43,040 nucleotides of DNA, from NCBI GenBank assembly GCA_043814315.1, contig JBDRKE010000019.1, positions 1 through 43,040 of the forward strand, read 5' to 3'. Shown here in pieces: positions 29,467 to 37,843 of this stretch. Origin of the DNA: JBDRKE01 sp043814315 (GTDB taxonomy: Bacteria > Omnitrophota > Gorgyraeia > Gygaellales > Profunditerraquicolaceae). The notes under the pieces were generated by a model. The model had not been told where the DNA came from and made no database searches. It saw only the letters and a program-made list of their open reading frames with translations. Position 1 is the stretch's first letter. Each line of letters opens with the position of its first letter. Position numbers and translations under genes: made by a program.

Positions 29467-30993
29467 ATGGATAAGAAAAACGGTTTTGATAATGAGAAGT
29501 ACCTTAAGGAGCAGACCTCTGAAATCTTAGGCAGGGTTAAGAAGTTCGGCAATAAACTGTATCTTGAGTTTGGAGGGAAACTGTGTTTTGACTACCATGC
29601 CGCCAGGGTCCTGCCCGGATACGATCCCAACGTCAAAATAAGACTTCTGCAGCAGCTAAAGAATAAAATCGATATTGTCCTGGCTATTTACGCGGGAGAT
29701 ATTGAAAAGGGCCGCGTGCGCGGAGACTTTGGCATCACTTATGATGCCGCAACGCTTAAGCTTATCGATGACTTAAGAAAATGGGATTTAGGGATTCTGG
29801 CGGTGGTGATCACGCGTTTTACCAAGCAGCCTTCGGCGGTTATGTTTAAAAATAAATTAGAGCATAGGGGTGTCAAGGTTTATCTTCATTATCCTATAGA
29901 AGGATACCCCGCGGATTTGGATTTGATCGTCAGTGATAAAGGTTTTGGCAGAAACGAATTCATTGAAACCAAAAACCCCATCGTGGTCGTCACGGCGCCC
30001 GGGCCCAATAGCGGCAAGCTTTCCACATGCCTTTCGCAGTTATATCATGAGCACAAGAGAGGCATCAACGCCGGGTACGCTAAATTTGAGACTTTCCCCA
30101 TCTGGAACCTTGCGTTGAAGCATCCGATCAATGTGGCCTATGAGGCGGCTACCGCTGACATTCTGGATTTTAATCTCGTCGACCCCTTTCATCTGAATAA
30201 ATACAATAAGACCGCCATAAATTACAATCGCGACGTGGATTGCTTCCCCATATTAAAATTGATTTTAGGCAGGATCCTGGATAAAGACGCGAATCTGCCT
30301 ATGTACAACTCACCCACGGATATGGGAGTGAATCGCGCAGGCTTTGGCATCGTCAATGATTCAACCGTTCAGGAAGCTGCCAAACAGGAGCTCATCAGGA
30401 GATATTTTCGGTATCACGCAGAGTATGTCTTGGGGATAGAAAAGAAGGAAACCGTCGACAGGGTGGTGCTTTTGATGGGGGAGTTAGGCGTTAAAGTCAC
30501 GGATAGGAGAGTTGTGGAAGTGGCCAGGGGAGCGGCTGAGGAGGCAGAGGCAGAAGGCAAAGGCCATGAGGGGATATTTTGCGGAGCCGCACTTCAATTG
30601 AATGACGGCAGGATCCTCACGAGCAAGAATTCAAAGCTGATGCACGCAGCTTCCAGCCTCGTATTAAATGCGGTCAAGGTCCTGAACAAAATTCCTGATG
30701 AGATTCTTTTGCTTTCTCCCCATATCATCAATCAGATAGCAAAATTAAAAGAAGGTATCCTGGATTTGGAATCCGAAAGCCTGGATTTGGAGGAGACCCT
30801 CATTGCTCTCTCCATCAGTGCCACGACCAATCACACTGCGGAATTGGCCATGCAAAAACTCGTGGAACTAAAAGGCTGCGAAGTTCATATGACGCACATC
30901 CCTACTCCCGGAGATGAGGTGGGTTTAAAAAGATTAGGCGTCAATCTTACGACGGATGGAAATTTCTCTTCCCACAATCTGTTTGTCACTTAA
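29467..30993 (+). CDS. DUF1846 family protein
   Basis: 508 residues, full length for DUF1846, a conserved protein with a P-loop/Rossmann-like core whose function is not established. Typical stretches are FGGKLCFDYHAARVLPGYDPN, GDFGITYDA, VTAPGPNSGKLSTCLSQLYHEH, PTDMGVNRAGFGI and the C-terminal MTHIPTPGDE. Several such proteins come from strict anaerobes. Translation likely starts on a near-leaderless transcript, since no ribosome site precedes the ATG. A single-gene promoter with upstream repeats suggests specific control. Confidence 0.88.
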   Translation: MDKKNGFDNEKYLKEQTSEILGRVKKFGNKLYLEFGGKLCFDYHAARVLPGYDPNVKIRLLQQLKNKIDIVLAIYAGDIEKGRVRGDFGITYDAATLKLIDDLRKWDLGILAVVITRFTKQPSAVMFKNKLEHRGVKVYLHYPIEGYPADLDLIVSDKGFGRNEFIETKNPIVVVTAPGPNSGKLSTCLSQLYHEHKRGINAGYAKFETFPIWNLALKHPINVAYEAATADILDFNLVDPFHLNKYNKTAINYNRDVDCFPILKLILGRILDKDANLPMYNSPTDMGVNRAGFGIVNDSTVQEAAKQELIRRYFRYHAEYVLGIEKKETVDRVVLLMGELGVKVTDRRVVEVARGAAEEAEAEGKGHEGIFCGAALQLNDGRILTSKNSKLMHAASSLVLNAVKVLNKIPDEILLLSPHIINQIAKLKEGILDLESESLDLEETLIALSISATTNHTAELAMQKLVELKGCEVHMTHIPTPGDEVGLKRLGVNLTTDGNFSSHNLFVT

Positions 30994-31011
30994 ACCAAGA
31001 TCATTTAAGTC

Positions 31012-31692
31012 ATGGAACTCAAGAGGCATAAATCAGAGATAGGGTTTTTTATTCTCGTGATGGCGTTTTTCCTTTTATGGTTTATGGGAAGATTTTTTAA
31101 TCTGGATTCCTTGGCCCTGCAGACAGGACTAGAGAATTACCCTTTGTTTTTAAGAGGCCTCACTTTTATTATCCTTTATGTGGTGGTTACCTTCTTTGCC
31201 TTTTTTTCCAAAGATTTCTTTTGGTTGGCAGGGGCACTTTTATTTGGGGCCTTTTATAGCACGCTATTCATCTTTATCAGCGAAGTCATTAACGCCTTTA
31301 TCTTGTTTTATCTGGCCCGTTTTTTAGGGAGGGCTTACGTGGATGGGCGCTTGGTAGGCCGCTACAGGGAACTGGACGAAAAGTTGGCTAGGGTTAATTT
31401 CTTCTGGCTTTTTTTATTGAGGGCCGTGCCCCTTATCCCTTATAGATTCCTGGATTTAGCAGCAGGCCTCACGAGGATTCATTTTAGAAGGTATCTGGCC
31501 GCTTGTATCCTGGGGACGCCGCTTAAAACCTTCTGGATGCAAAGTATCCTGACGGCCATCGGAGACAATATTTATAAGAATCCTTCTGTGGTCGTAGAAT
31601 ATTTCCTCAAGCATCAAGGGCTGTTGATTTTAAGTTTATTGTATTTTTTATTGGTAATCCTTGTGGCCCTTAAAATAACCCATAGGGGTTAG
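31012..31692 (+). CDS. VTT/TVP38-family membrane protein
   Basis: 226 residues with about five or six membrane segments. The VTT (SNARE-associated/TVP38/DedA-like) core is seen in FWLAGALLFGAFYSTLFIFISEVINAF and LLRAVPLIPYRFLDLAAGLTRI. Family members are proposed lipid scramblases or undecaprenyl-phosphate flippases. Position 18 nt after DUF1846 and 5 nt before the beta-CASP gene suggests cotranscription but gives no functional clue. Confidence 0.83.
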   Translation: MELKRHKSEIGFFILVMAFFLLWFMGRFFNLDSLALQTGLENYPLFLRGLTFIILYVVVTFFAFFSKDFFWLAGALLFGAFYSTLFIFISEVINAFILFYLARFLGRAYVDGRLVGRYRELDEKLARVNFFWLFLLRAVPLIPYRFLDLAAGLTRIHFRRYLAACILGTPLKTFWMQSILTAIGDNIYKNPSVVVEYFLKHQGLLILSLLYFLLVILVALKITHRG

Positions 31693-31697
31693 AATCT

Positions 31698-33092
31698 ATG
31701 GCTGTAACATGTAAATTCTTAGGTGCCGTAAGAACAGTGACGGGTTCGAGCCATCTGATTACGGCAGATAAAGCAACGGTGTTGCTGGATGCCGGATTAT
31801 TTCATGGCCGCCGCGATGAGTTTTATAAAGTCAATACGACTTTTAGTTTTAACCCGCGCACATTGAATGCGCTCGTGCTTTCGCATGCGCACATTGACCA
31901 CTGCGGCAACATCCCCAACCTGGTAAAAAAAGGCCTGCGAAGTAAAATCTACACGACTTCTGCCACAAAGGATTTGAGCCGGCTCATGCTTGAGGATTCA
32001 GGCAAGGTTCAGGAGGAAGATACAAGATACGTCAATAAAATCAATAGGAGGCTGGGGTTACCTTTAAGAAGGCCGCTCTACACCAGGAAAGAGGCAGGTA
32101 AGGTGATGCGGCGTTTTCGTTCCATTTATTACGAGCATAAATTCTGCGTGGCAAAGAACATCTTTGTGACGCTGCACGATGCCGGGCATATCCTTGGTTC
32201 AAGTATCATCGTTCTCGATATCAAGGAAGGGCTTAGGTCTATTCGCTTAGGGTATGCGGTGGATCTGGGGAGGAAGAACCTTCCCTTGCTCAATAATCCC
32301 GTGGTCCCCAGGGGCCTGGATTACCTCATTATCGAGAGCACTTACGGAGGCCGGTTTCACAGGCCCATTGAAGAAGCCAAGACCAAGTTACGCGATGCCA
32401 TCCAGCAGACCGTTTCGCGTAAAGGCAAGATTCTTATCCCCTCCTTCACTTTAGAGCGCACGCAGGAAGTTATCTTTTTTTTAAATGAACTCTTGAAAGA
32501 AAAGCTCATTCCCTCTATCCCCATATACGTCGATAGCCCTTTAGCTACGGATATCACGGAGGTCTTTAAATATCATTCGGACTATTTCGACGATAAAACC
32601 CGCAGCGCCATCAGCCGGGGAGAGAACCCCTTTGAATTAATGAACCTAAGATACATCCGCGAACAGAAGACGTCCAAGAGTTTGAATAACGATAAACGTC
32701 CGATGATCATTATTGCCGGTTCGGGAATGTGCGAATCAGGCAGGATTCTGCACCACTTAAAAAACAATATCGAGGGTTCCCGCAACACGATTCTGGTCGT
32801 TGGTTATATGGCGCAGGATACGCTGGGCAAAAGGATTGTCGAGAGACATCGATTTGTGCGCATCTTCGGGGTGGAGTACGAGTTGAACGCTCAGGTGGTG
32901 GTCATCAATGCCTTCTCGGGGCATGCGGACCAAAACGAACTGGTTGATTTTGTTTGCGGGTGCCTCCCTTTGAAATCCATATTTTTAGTCCACGGAGATT
33001 TAGACCAGTCTCAGGCGTTATACGAGGTTCTTAAGCAAAAAGGGCTTAATGTGCATCTGCCTACGGCAGGCGAAGAGGTATTGCTAGATTGA
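31698..33092 (+). CDS. beta-CASP metallo-beta-lactamase RNA-processing nuclease
   Basis: 464 residues. Metal motif H63-x-H65-x-D67-H68 (SHAHIDHCGN), then HDAGHILGS, the beta-CASP insert with IIESTYGGRFH, PIYVDSPLA, IIAGSGMCESGRILHHL, NAFSGHADQNEL and VHGDLDQ. Architecture matches bacterial YSH1/CPSF73-like RNases (RNA-metabolising MBL family). It lacks the extra KH domains of archaeal aCPSF. Probably cleaves RNA in the cytoplasm, but the target is unknown. Confidence 0.93.
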   Translation: MAVTCKFLGAVRTVTGSSHLITADKATVLLDAGLFHGRRDEFYKVNTTFSFNPRTLNALVLSHAHIDHCGNIPNLVKKGLRSKIYTTSATKDLSRLMLEDSGKVQEEDTRYVNKINRRLGLPLRRPLYTRKEAGKVMRRFRSIYYEHKFCVAKNIFVTLHDAGHILGSSIIVLDIKEGLRSIRLGYAVDLGRKNLPLLNNPVVPRGLDYLIIESTYGGRFHRPIEEAKTKLRDAIQQTVSRKGKILIPSFTLERTQEVIFFLNELLKEKLIPSIPIYVDSPLATDITEVFKYHSDYFDDKTRSAISRGENPFELMNLRYIREQKTSKSLNNDKRPMIIIAGSGMCESGRILHHLKNNIEGSRNTILVVGYMAQDTLGKRIVERHRFVRIFGVEYELNAQVVVINAFSGHADQNELVDFVCGCLPLKSIFLVHGDLDQSQALYEVLKQKGLNVHLPTAGEEVLLD

Positions 33093-33136
33093 GGATTCTG
33101 TGTTAATATTACTTTCTACAAAGTTTCCAGGTTGTG

Positions 33137-33266
33137 TCATGCGGCTATCGGTTGCGTAGCGCGAATCGTCTTACGTTTAGCGTTGTGCGTAAAATACGTT
33201 ACACGCATAACGCCCAGCGATTCCTGCCTGCCCGCAGGCAGGCGCACGACGCCTGCGATGGACGAA
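33137..33266. repeat. family C inverted-repeat element, copy 2
   Basis: Shares CTATCGG..GCGTAG, GAATCGTCT.ACGTTT.GCGTT and CAGGCAGGCG.ACGACGCCT.CGATGGACGA with 21921-22001, but carries about 50 bp more in the middle, including CCTGCCTGC/GCAGGCAGG (a perfect 9-bp stem) and a GCGTTGTGCG/ACGCATAACGC stem. Again it lies just upstream of a very small gene. Confidence 0.7.
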
Positions 33267-33296
33267 TAACAAGGTTTTAATAATAAGGAGGACACA

Positions 33297-33539
33297 ATGA
33301 TAGGTGGATTTTCAACACCAAAAAAAGATAAGGCCGTAAAAGTTTCTTGTGGAATGCGGGTTTTGACCGGACAGATTCTTGTCAGGGGCCTATCCGCCTA
33401 TAAAGCGGGATTCAACGTAAAAGGGAAAGACACGTTGCACGCCCTTTGCCCCGGCAAAGTTTACTTTTCGAAAAAGAAAACCAGTAAAGGCAAGGTCCGT
33501 ACGTTTGTGAATATTGCACCTGACGCAGAGAAGGCTTAA
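33297..33539 (+). CDS. bL27-like miniprotein
   Basis: 80 residues. The middle part aligns by eye with ribosomal protein bL27: TGQILVRGLSAYKAGFNVKGKDTLHALCPGKVYF corresponds to the bL27 run from AGQILVRQRGT through GKDxTLFALxDGxVxF. It lacks the conserved basic N-terminal tail that reaches the peptidyl-transferase centre and has an odd MIGGFSTPKKDK start. So it is probably a paralogue, not the main bL27, perhaps an alternative ribosomal or ribosome-associated protein. AAGGAGG site 6 nt before ATG, behind a family C repeat; M48 protease 8 nt downstream. Confidence 0.7.
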   Translation: MIGGFSTPKKDKAVKVSCGMRVLTGQILVRGLSAYKAGFNVKGKDTLHALCPGKVYFSKKKTSKGKVRTFVNIAPDAEKA

Positions 33540-33547
33540 AGACAGAG

Positions 33548-34699
33548 ATGGTTGAATCTAGGGTGAGCCTTTTCGATAAGGCCAGTGCCGCCATGGGCGC
33601 CAAGCGGGAACGAAGCGCCCAAAAATACGCTTTTTGTAAATACGGCCTTTGGTTTGTGGACACCTTTTATGTTCTTTTTCTTCTTTTGGCGTTTCTGGGC
33701 CTTGGCTTCTCCAAACTCCTCGCACAAAAGGTGTCCGGTCTTGTGCCGAGCGAAATTCTTGTTCTCCCCGGCTATCTTTTGCTGCTTCTTCTCGTTTATT
33801 ACCTTTTTGATTTTCCTTTAAACTATTACCGCTCTTTCGTGGTAGAGCACAAATTTTGCTTATCTCAGCAAAAACTCGGCGACTGGTTCCTTGACCAAAT
33901 CAAAGCCGGGCTATTATCTTACATCCTCGGCCTGATTCTTGTTAGCGCCTTTTATTATATCCTGAGACACTATCAGGATATCTGGTGGCTGGTGATTTCG
34001 TTTTTTTGGGTCGTCTTTAGTTTAGTTTTGGCAAGATTAGTCCCGGTGTTTATTATCCCTTTGTTTTTTAAATATAAGAAGCTCGGGGATGACAATTTAA
34101 GACAAAGAATCTTGGGCCTGGCAGACAAGATGAAGATAAAAATCCTGGATTGTTTTGAAATAGATTTTAGTAAAAAGACTTTGAAAGCCAACGCCGCCTT
34201 TGTGGGATGGGGTGCGACTAAACGGGTCATCTTGGCAGATACCTTAAAAGATAAATATAGTTACGATGAGGTTGAAGTTATCCTTGCGCATGAATTCGCT
34301 CATTATAAGCTGAAGCACCTCTTAAAGCTCCTCTTGGTGAATTCTTCCGCCATCCTGGCGTGTTTCTACTTCATCTTTAAAACCAGCGACTATGCCCTTA
34401 AGCTCTTTGGGTTGTCATCCTTACAGGACCTGGCAGCCCTGCCGCTTGTGCTTATTTATTTGCTGCTCTTTGGAATAGTGATGCAGCCGTTTGAAAATTA
34501 TGTGAGCCGAAGATTGGAGCGCAACGCCGATAGGATGGCGCTTGAGGTAACCGGCCTAAAGGATGCCTTTATCTCTATGATGGAAAAGTTAGCCACGCAG
34601 AATCTTGCGGATAGAAAGCCGAACCTTTTCATTAAATCTTTCTTTTTTGACCATCCTCCTATGGAGGAGCGAATCGCCATGGCCCGTAACCTGAAATGA
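33548..34699 (+). CDS. M48 family membrane metalloprotease (CAAX protease 1-like)
   Basis: 383 residues with seven or so membrane helices. Zinc site H248-E249-F250-A251-H252 (AHEFAHYKLKH) and the third ligand in RRLERNADRMAL near residue 323, ending FFDHPPMEERIAMA, typical of M48A/Ste24-like proteases. The N-terminal helices and FDFPLNYYRSFVVEHKFCLS match the family. Bacterial members degrade or process membrane proteins in quality control. Stop overlaps the next start by 4 nt. Confidence 0.93.
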   Translation: MVESRVSLFDKASAAMGAKRERSAQKYAFCKYGLWFVDTFYVLFLLLAFLGLGFSKLLAQKVSGLVPSEILVLPGYLLLLLLVYYLFDFPLNYYRSFVVEHKFCLSQQKLGDWFLDQIKAGLLSYILGLILVSAFYYILRHYQDIWWLVISFFWVVFSLVLARLVPVFIIPLFFKYKKLGDDNLRQRILGLADKMKIKILDCFEIDFSKKTLKANAAFVGWGATKRVILADTLKDKYSYDEVEVILAHEFAHYKLKHLLKLLLVNSSAILACFYFIFKTSDYALKLFGLSSLQDLAALPLVLIYLLLFGIVMQPFENYVSRRLERNADRMALEVTGLKDAFISMMEKLATQNLADRKPNLFIKSFFFDHPPMEERIAMARNLK

Positions 34700-35235
34700 A
34701 AAAAAGCATAACTACCAAGACCGGAGACAAAGGCATGACCTCATTGTTAGGGGGTGGCCGCATCAAGAAGGACCATGTCATTGTCAGGGCCTGTGCCGAA
34801 CTGGATACGCTTTGTTCTTTCTTAGCCTTGGCCAGGACCTTAAGCAAAGAAGTCGGTTGCAAAAAGCTCCTTGAGTCCATTCAAAAAGATGTGGGCCTTA
34901 TTTGCTCCGAGATTGCAGCGTCAAAAAGATTTGCCAAGAAACTTAAAATAAGGATAGGCCCTGACTCTGTAAAGCGCTTGGAAGATAAAATAGGGGATTT
35001 AGAAAGAAAGGTTAAGCTGAAGGCCTGTTTTTCGCTACTGAATGAGAATCTTATCTCAAACATCCTCGATCTAAGCCGGACCATGGCCCGCAAAGCCGAA
35101 ATTCATCTTGTGACTTTAAAAAGAAAAAGATTATTGATTAATGATTACGTTCTTATATACCTCAATAGATTATCCGACCTGTTGTATCTTCTCTCGCGCT
35201 CTAGCGACAAATTCCGCCGAAAAGTAAAAGTCTGA
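34696..35235 (+). CDS. ATP:cob(I)alamin adenosyltransferase, PduO type
   Basis: 179 residues, five-helix bundle. N-terminal ATP-binding TKTGDKGMTSLLGGGRIKKDH, ACAELDTLCSFLALAR, helix 4 with DLSRTMARKAEIH and helix 5 NRLSDLLYLLSR. Makes adenosylcobalamin from cob(I)alamin. PduO-type enzymes usually read RAxGxLDELNS and the first residues of that pattern are altered here (RACAELDTLCS). No other cobalamin gene is near. Confidence 0.88.
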   Translation: MKKSITTKTGDKGMTSLLGGGRIKKDHVIVRACAELDTLCSFLALARTLSKEVGCKKLLESIQKDVGLICSEIAASKRFAKKLKIRIGPDSVKRLEDKIGDLERKVKLKACFSLLNENLISNILDLSRTMARKAEIHLVTLKRKRLLINDYVLIYLNRLSDLLYLLSRSSDKFRRKVKV

Positions 35236-35245
35236 TTCCAAAGAC

Positions 35246-35300
35246 CAAGATCGGGCCTTGTAACTCATTGTGTATCATACTATTTCAAGACCCGATCTTG
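35246..35300. terminator. inverted repeat between convergent genes
   Basis: CAAGATCGGG (35246-35255) and CCCGATCTTG (35291-35300), a perfect 10-bp stem with a 35-nt loop. It lies between the adenosyltransferase stop and the lpxB stop and may serve as a bidirectional terminator, though T-runs are poor. Confidence 0.45.
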
Positions 35301-35328
35301 AATATGGAGGGAGCGAAAACCACAAAAT

Positions 35329-36468
35329 CTATTTGCTAAGGAAGTCGAGGATGAGGTGGGCGGCGCGAAGGCTGGCGCCGTTTTCGCCAAGGAAGGATTT
35401 GACGAGGACAAGGTCATTTTTCATCTGCTGCACACGCGAGGCGTCATGAAGGATTTGCAGGCTTGCTTTTGCGATTTTTTGAGGGGTTGCATTAAACTGA
35501 ATAAGCTCGGGGATGATACGTCTTTGCGCGACAATATTCACTATCCCAATGCAAGGAAGTTTGACCTGCCTGCGGTATAGAAGATAATTCAACAGGTTCA
35601 TTTTATAGATGATTACAAAGGGCTTTTCCATAATGGCTGTCTCAAGCGTGGCTGTGCCTGAGGCCACTAGGCAGAAGTCGGCGATATTCATGCAGTCATA
35701 GGTTTTATCCTCGATAGTGACCAAGTCCAGATCCAGCCCGTGAATCAGGCGGTTATAAATACTCCAAGGCACCTGCGGCGATTTTGCGATAACGAACTGG
35801 ACGTTACCCATATCTTTTTGGATAATCAGGGCCGCCTTTAACATAACCGGAAGGATATTTTTTACTTCCTGAATCCTGGAGCCTGGCAGAAGGGGTATCG
35901 TCTTCTTGGAATCAGAAAATGCATAATGACGCAGGAAAGCCGGCTTTTCCATTGTCGGCTTGACAATATCCAGAAGGGGATGGCCCGCAAAAACTGCCTC
36001 TGTGCCGTATTTCCTATAAAACTCCTCCTCGAATTTAAACAGGACAATCATCTTATCAATATACTTTTTGATGGTTTTAAGCCTGCCGGGCCTGGAAGCC
36101 CAGACCTGAGGGCTGGTGTAGTAAAGCACAGGAAGAGATTTATTTACTTTTTTGGCCAGCCTCAGGTTGAATCCGGAAAAATCCACCAGGATAAGAGCGT
36201 CCGGTTTTTCTTCTTTGATTTTTTCTAAGATAAGTTTCTGGAGGCTAAGGAATTGGGTGAGTTTCTTTAAGGCGTCAAAAAGTCCGATAACCGAAAGGCC
36301 TTCGATATCGTAAAAGACCTGCGCACCGGCTTCCTTCAGGCGCGCACCGCCCACGGCCGAAATTCTTATACACGGATTCAGCCTTAATATTTCCCTAACC
36401 AGCCCTGCGGCGTTAAGGTCGCCCGAGGCTTCTCCACAAACAAGCAGAATATGTTTTATTTGTGCCAT
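35329..36468 (-). CDS. lpxB: lipid-A-disaccharide synthase
   Basis: 379 residues, GT19 glycosyltransferase. N-terminal VCGEASGDLNAAGLVREI, then DFSGFNLRLAKK, YYTSPQVWASRPGRLKTIKKYID, FAGHPLLD and the nucleotide-site LLPGSRIQEV, SGTATLE. Couples UDP-diacylglucosamine to lipid X to form the lipid A disaccharide at the inner membrane. Starts inside the end of the upstream oxidoreductase gene (13-nt overlap), so the two are translated together. Confidence 0.96.
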   Translation of the reverse strand: MAQIKHILLVCGEASGDLNAAGLVREILRLNPCIRISAVGGARLKEAGAQVFYDIEGLSVIGLFDALKKLTQFLSLQKLILEKIKEEKPDALILVDFSGFNLRLAKKVNKSLPVLYYTSPQVWASRPGRLKTIKKYIDKMIVLFKFEEEFYRKYGTEAVFAGHPLLDIVKPTMEKPAFLRHYAFSDSKKTIPLLPGSRIQEVKNILPVMLKAALIIQKDMGNVQFVIAKSPQVPWSIYNRLIHGLDLDLVTIEDKTYDCMNIADFCLVASGTATLETAIMEKPFVIIYKMNLLNYLLYRRQVKLPCIGIVNIVAQRRIIPELIQFNATPQKIAKASLQILHDASRVQQMKNDLVLVKSFLGENGASLRAAHLILDFLSK

Positions 36469-37373
36469 ATCTGATTTTGGATTTTTAAAGCGAGGGCTAA
36501 GGCCTCTCTAGCCACCGGTCCGGATACCAGGGGCTCTAGGTTTTGCCTTACGCACTCAAGGAAGGATTCCAGTTCTTTCTGTAAGGGTTGTTCCTTTTCA
36601 ATGGGCAGGTTTTCCTTAGCAATGGATAAGCCACTCTTTTTATAGATAGAGGCCTCGGCGTTCTTGTAATCCAAGGATATATAGGCATCTTTCTGAAAGA
36701 TTCGGATTTTACGCATTTCCTCATCCGAGACGCGGCTTGCCGTAAGGTTGCTGACGCAGCCGTTTTTAAAAGTGACGCGCGCATTGGCGATATCTTCAAA
36801 GGCTGTTAATACGGGTACGCCCACGGCCTCCACCTGCTTGATGGGAGAATCAACCAACCCCAGGACAATATCAATATCATGGATCATCAGATCCAGCACC
36901 ACCCCGACATCGGTGGAACGCCTAGGAAAGGGGCTCAAGCGGTGGCATTCGATAAATTTAGGATTTTCAATGAGCTTTCTCGCGGCGCTAAATGCGGAAT
37001 TGAACCTTTCAATATGCCCGACCTGCAGGATAAGATTATTCTTATTAGCGATTTTTATCAAATCATCGGCTTCTTTAAGATTGACCGTAAAGGGCTTCTC
37101 AACCAGGACAGGGGTGTTGTTCCTTAAGAAATCAGAGGCAATTTTATAATGGCTGCTTGTGGGAGTGGCGATGCTGACCGCATCGACTTTATCAAAAAGC
37201 TGGTGATAATCGGAAAACCCGGGCACATGAAGGCTTTGGGATATCTCATTAAGCCGTTCTTGCTGAGTATCACAGACACCCGCCAGTTCGCAGATGTTAA
37301 GTTCCTTGTATATCTTGGCATGAATACTGCCTAAATAGCCCACTCCTACCACAGCTACGCGTATCTTTTCCAT
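36456..37373 (-). CDS. Gfo/Idh/MocA-family sugar oxidoreductase (GnnA-like candidate)
   Basis: 305 residues. NAD-binding GVGYLGSIHAK (10-20), catalytic Lys in E92-K-P, and GHIERFNSAF (119-128). Dehydrogenases of this group act on nucleotide sugars. Its overlap with lpxB suggests a lipid A task; GnnA, which oxidises UDP-GlcNAc at C3 so that lipid A can carry amide-linked acyl chains, belongs to this family. The partner aminotransferase GnnB is not in the window, so this is inference. ATG 37373 is the first of the minus-strand pair. Confidence 0.85.
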   Translation of the reverse strand: MEKIRVAVVGVGYLGSIHAKIYKELNICELAGVCDTQQERLNEISQSLHVPGFSDYHQLFDKVDAVSIATPTSSHYKIASDFLRNNTPVLVEKPFTVNLKEADDLIKIANKNNLILQVGHIERFNSAFSAARKLIENPKFIECHRLSPFPRRSTDVGVVLDLMIHDIDIVLGLVDSPIKQVEAVGVPVLTAFEDIANARVTFKNGCVSNLTASRVSDEEMRKIRIFQKDAYISLDYKNAEASIYKKSGLSIAKENLPIEKEQPLQKELESFLECVRQNLEPLVSGPVAREALALALKIQNQIWHK

Positions 37374-37416
37374 GGTAGAATAATAGCAAATGAAACCATC
37401 CTTTGCAACTGAAATT

Positions 37417-37533
37417 AATGAGCACTAAACTTACGAATCCCGAAACTTCGGGATGAGTAAGTTTATGTGCGAATTAACCCCCCACCACTTTCGCTTTAAC
37501 CTGTGCTATATTGAAAGTGGTGGTGGGGGGGGG
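37417..37533 (-). repeat. family B structured repeat, copy 2
   Basis: Read on the minus strand it has the same order as copy 3: AAAGTGGTGGGGGG arm, TTCGCACATAAACTTAC, hairpin loop, GTAAGTTTAGTGCTCATT. On the plus strand the arms are CCCCCCACCACTTT (37478-37491) with AAAGTGGTGGTGGGGGG (37514-37530), and ACTAAACTTAC with GTAAGTTTA. The loop here contains CCCGAA/TTCGGG instead of the GCAC/GTGC of copy 3. Lies between the divergent oxidoreductase and msbA genes. Confidence 0.75.
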
Positions 37534-37788
37534 ATAAGTTTAGCTATGCAAGTCGTGTCATTTACCTTCAGAAAGGCGATATTTCTTAATCTAATGCTAA
37601 AATGTATTATTTTCATAGTTACGTTACGCTATCCGCACAGATGATCGCAGATATTCTCTTTATGCGGACTTTATCTGTGATCATCTGCCGGTTTCTAAAG
37701 GAAGGCTTTAGGGGAATCTTTATCTGTGATCATCAGTGCTTAATGAAACGAATCAGTCCATATTTTACCAATCTAATGCGGAAAAACA
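37534..37788. repeat. intergenic block with internal 17-bp and 10-bp repeats
   Basis: About 255 bp without a gene. CTTTATCTGTGATCATC is repeated exactly at 37669-37685 and 37718-37734. CAGATGATC (37638-37646) is the inverse of GATCATCTG (37679-37687). AATCTAATGC occurs at 37588-37597 and 37770-37779. The cluster sits upstream of the msbA promoter and could be a multi-site operator or a decayed mobile fragment. Confidence 0.55.
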
Positions 37789-37817
37789 TTGCTTGTATCC
37801 AAAAGATGTGTTATACT
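37789..37817 (+). promoter_or_regulatory. promoter of msbA
   Basis: TTGCTT (37789-37794), 17-nt spacer, TATACT (37812-37817), 27 nt before the TTG start and its AAGGAGG site (37829-37835). Confidence 0.65.
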
Positions 37818-37843
37818 AATTTTCCTTTAAGGAGGAGCGAAAC

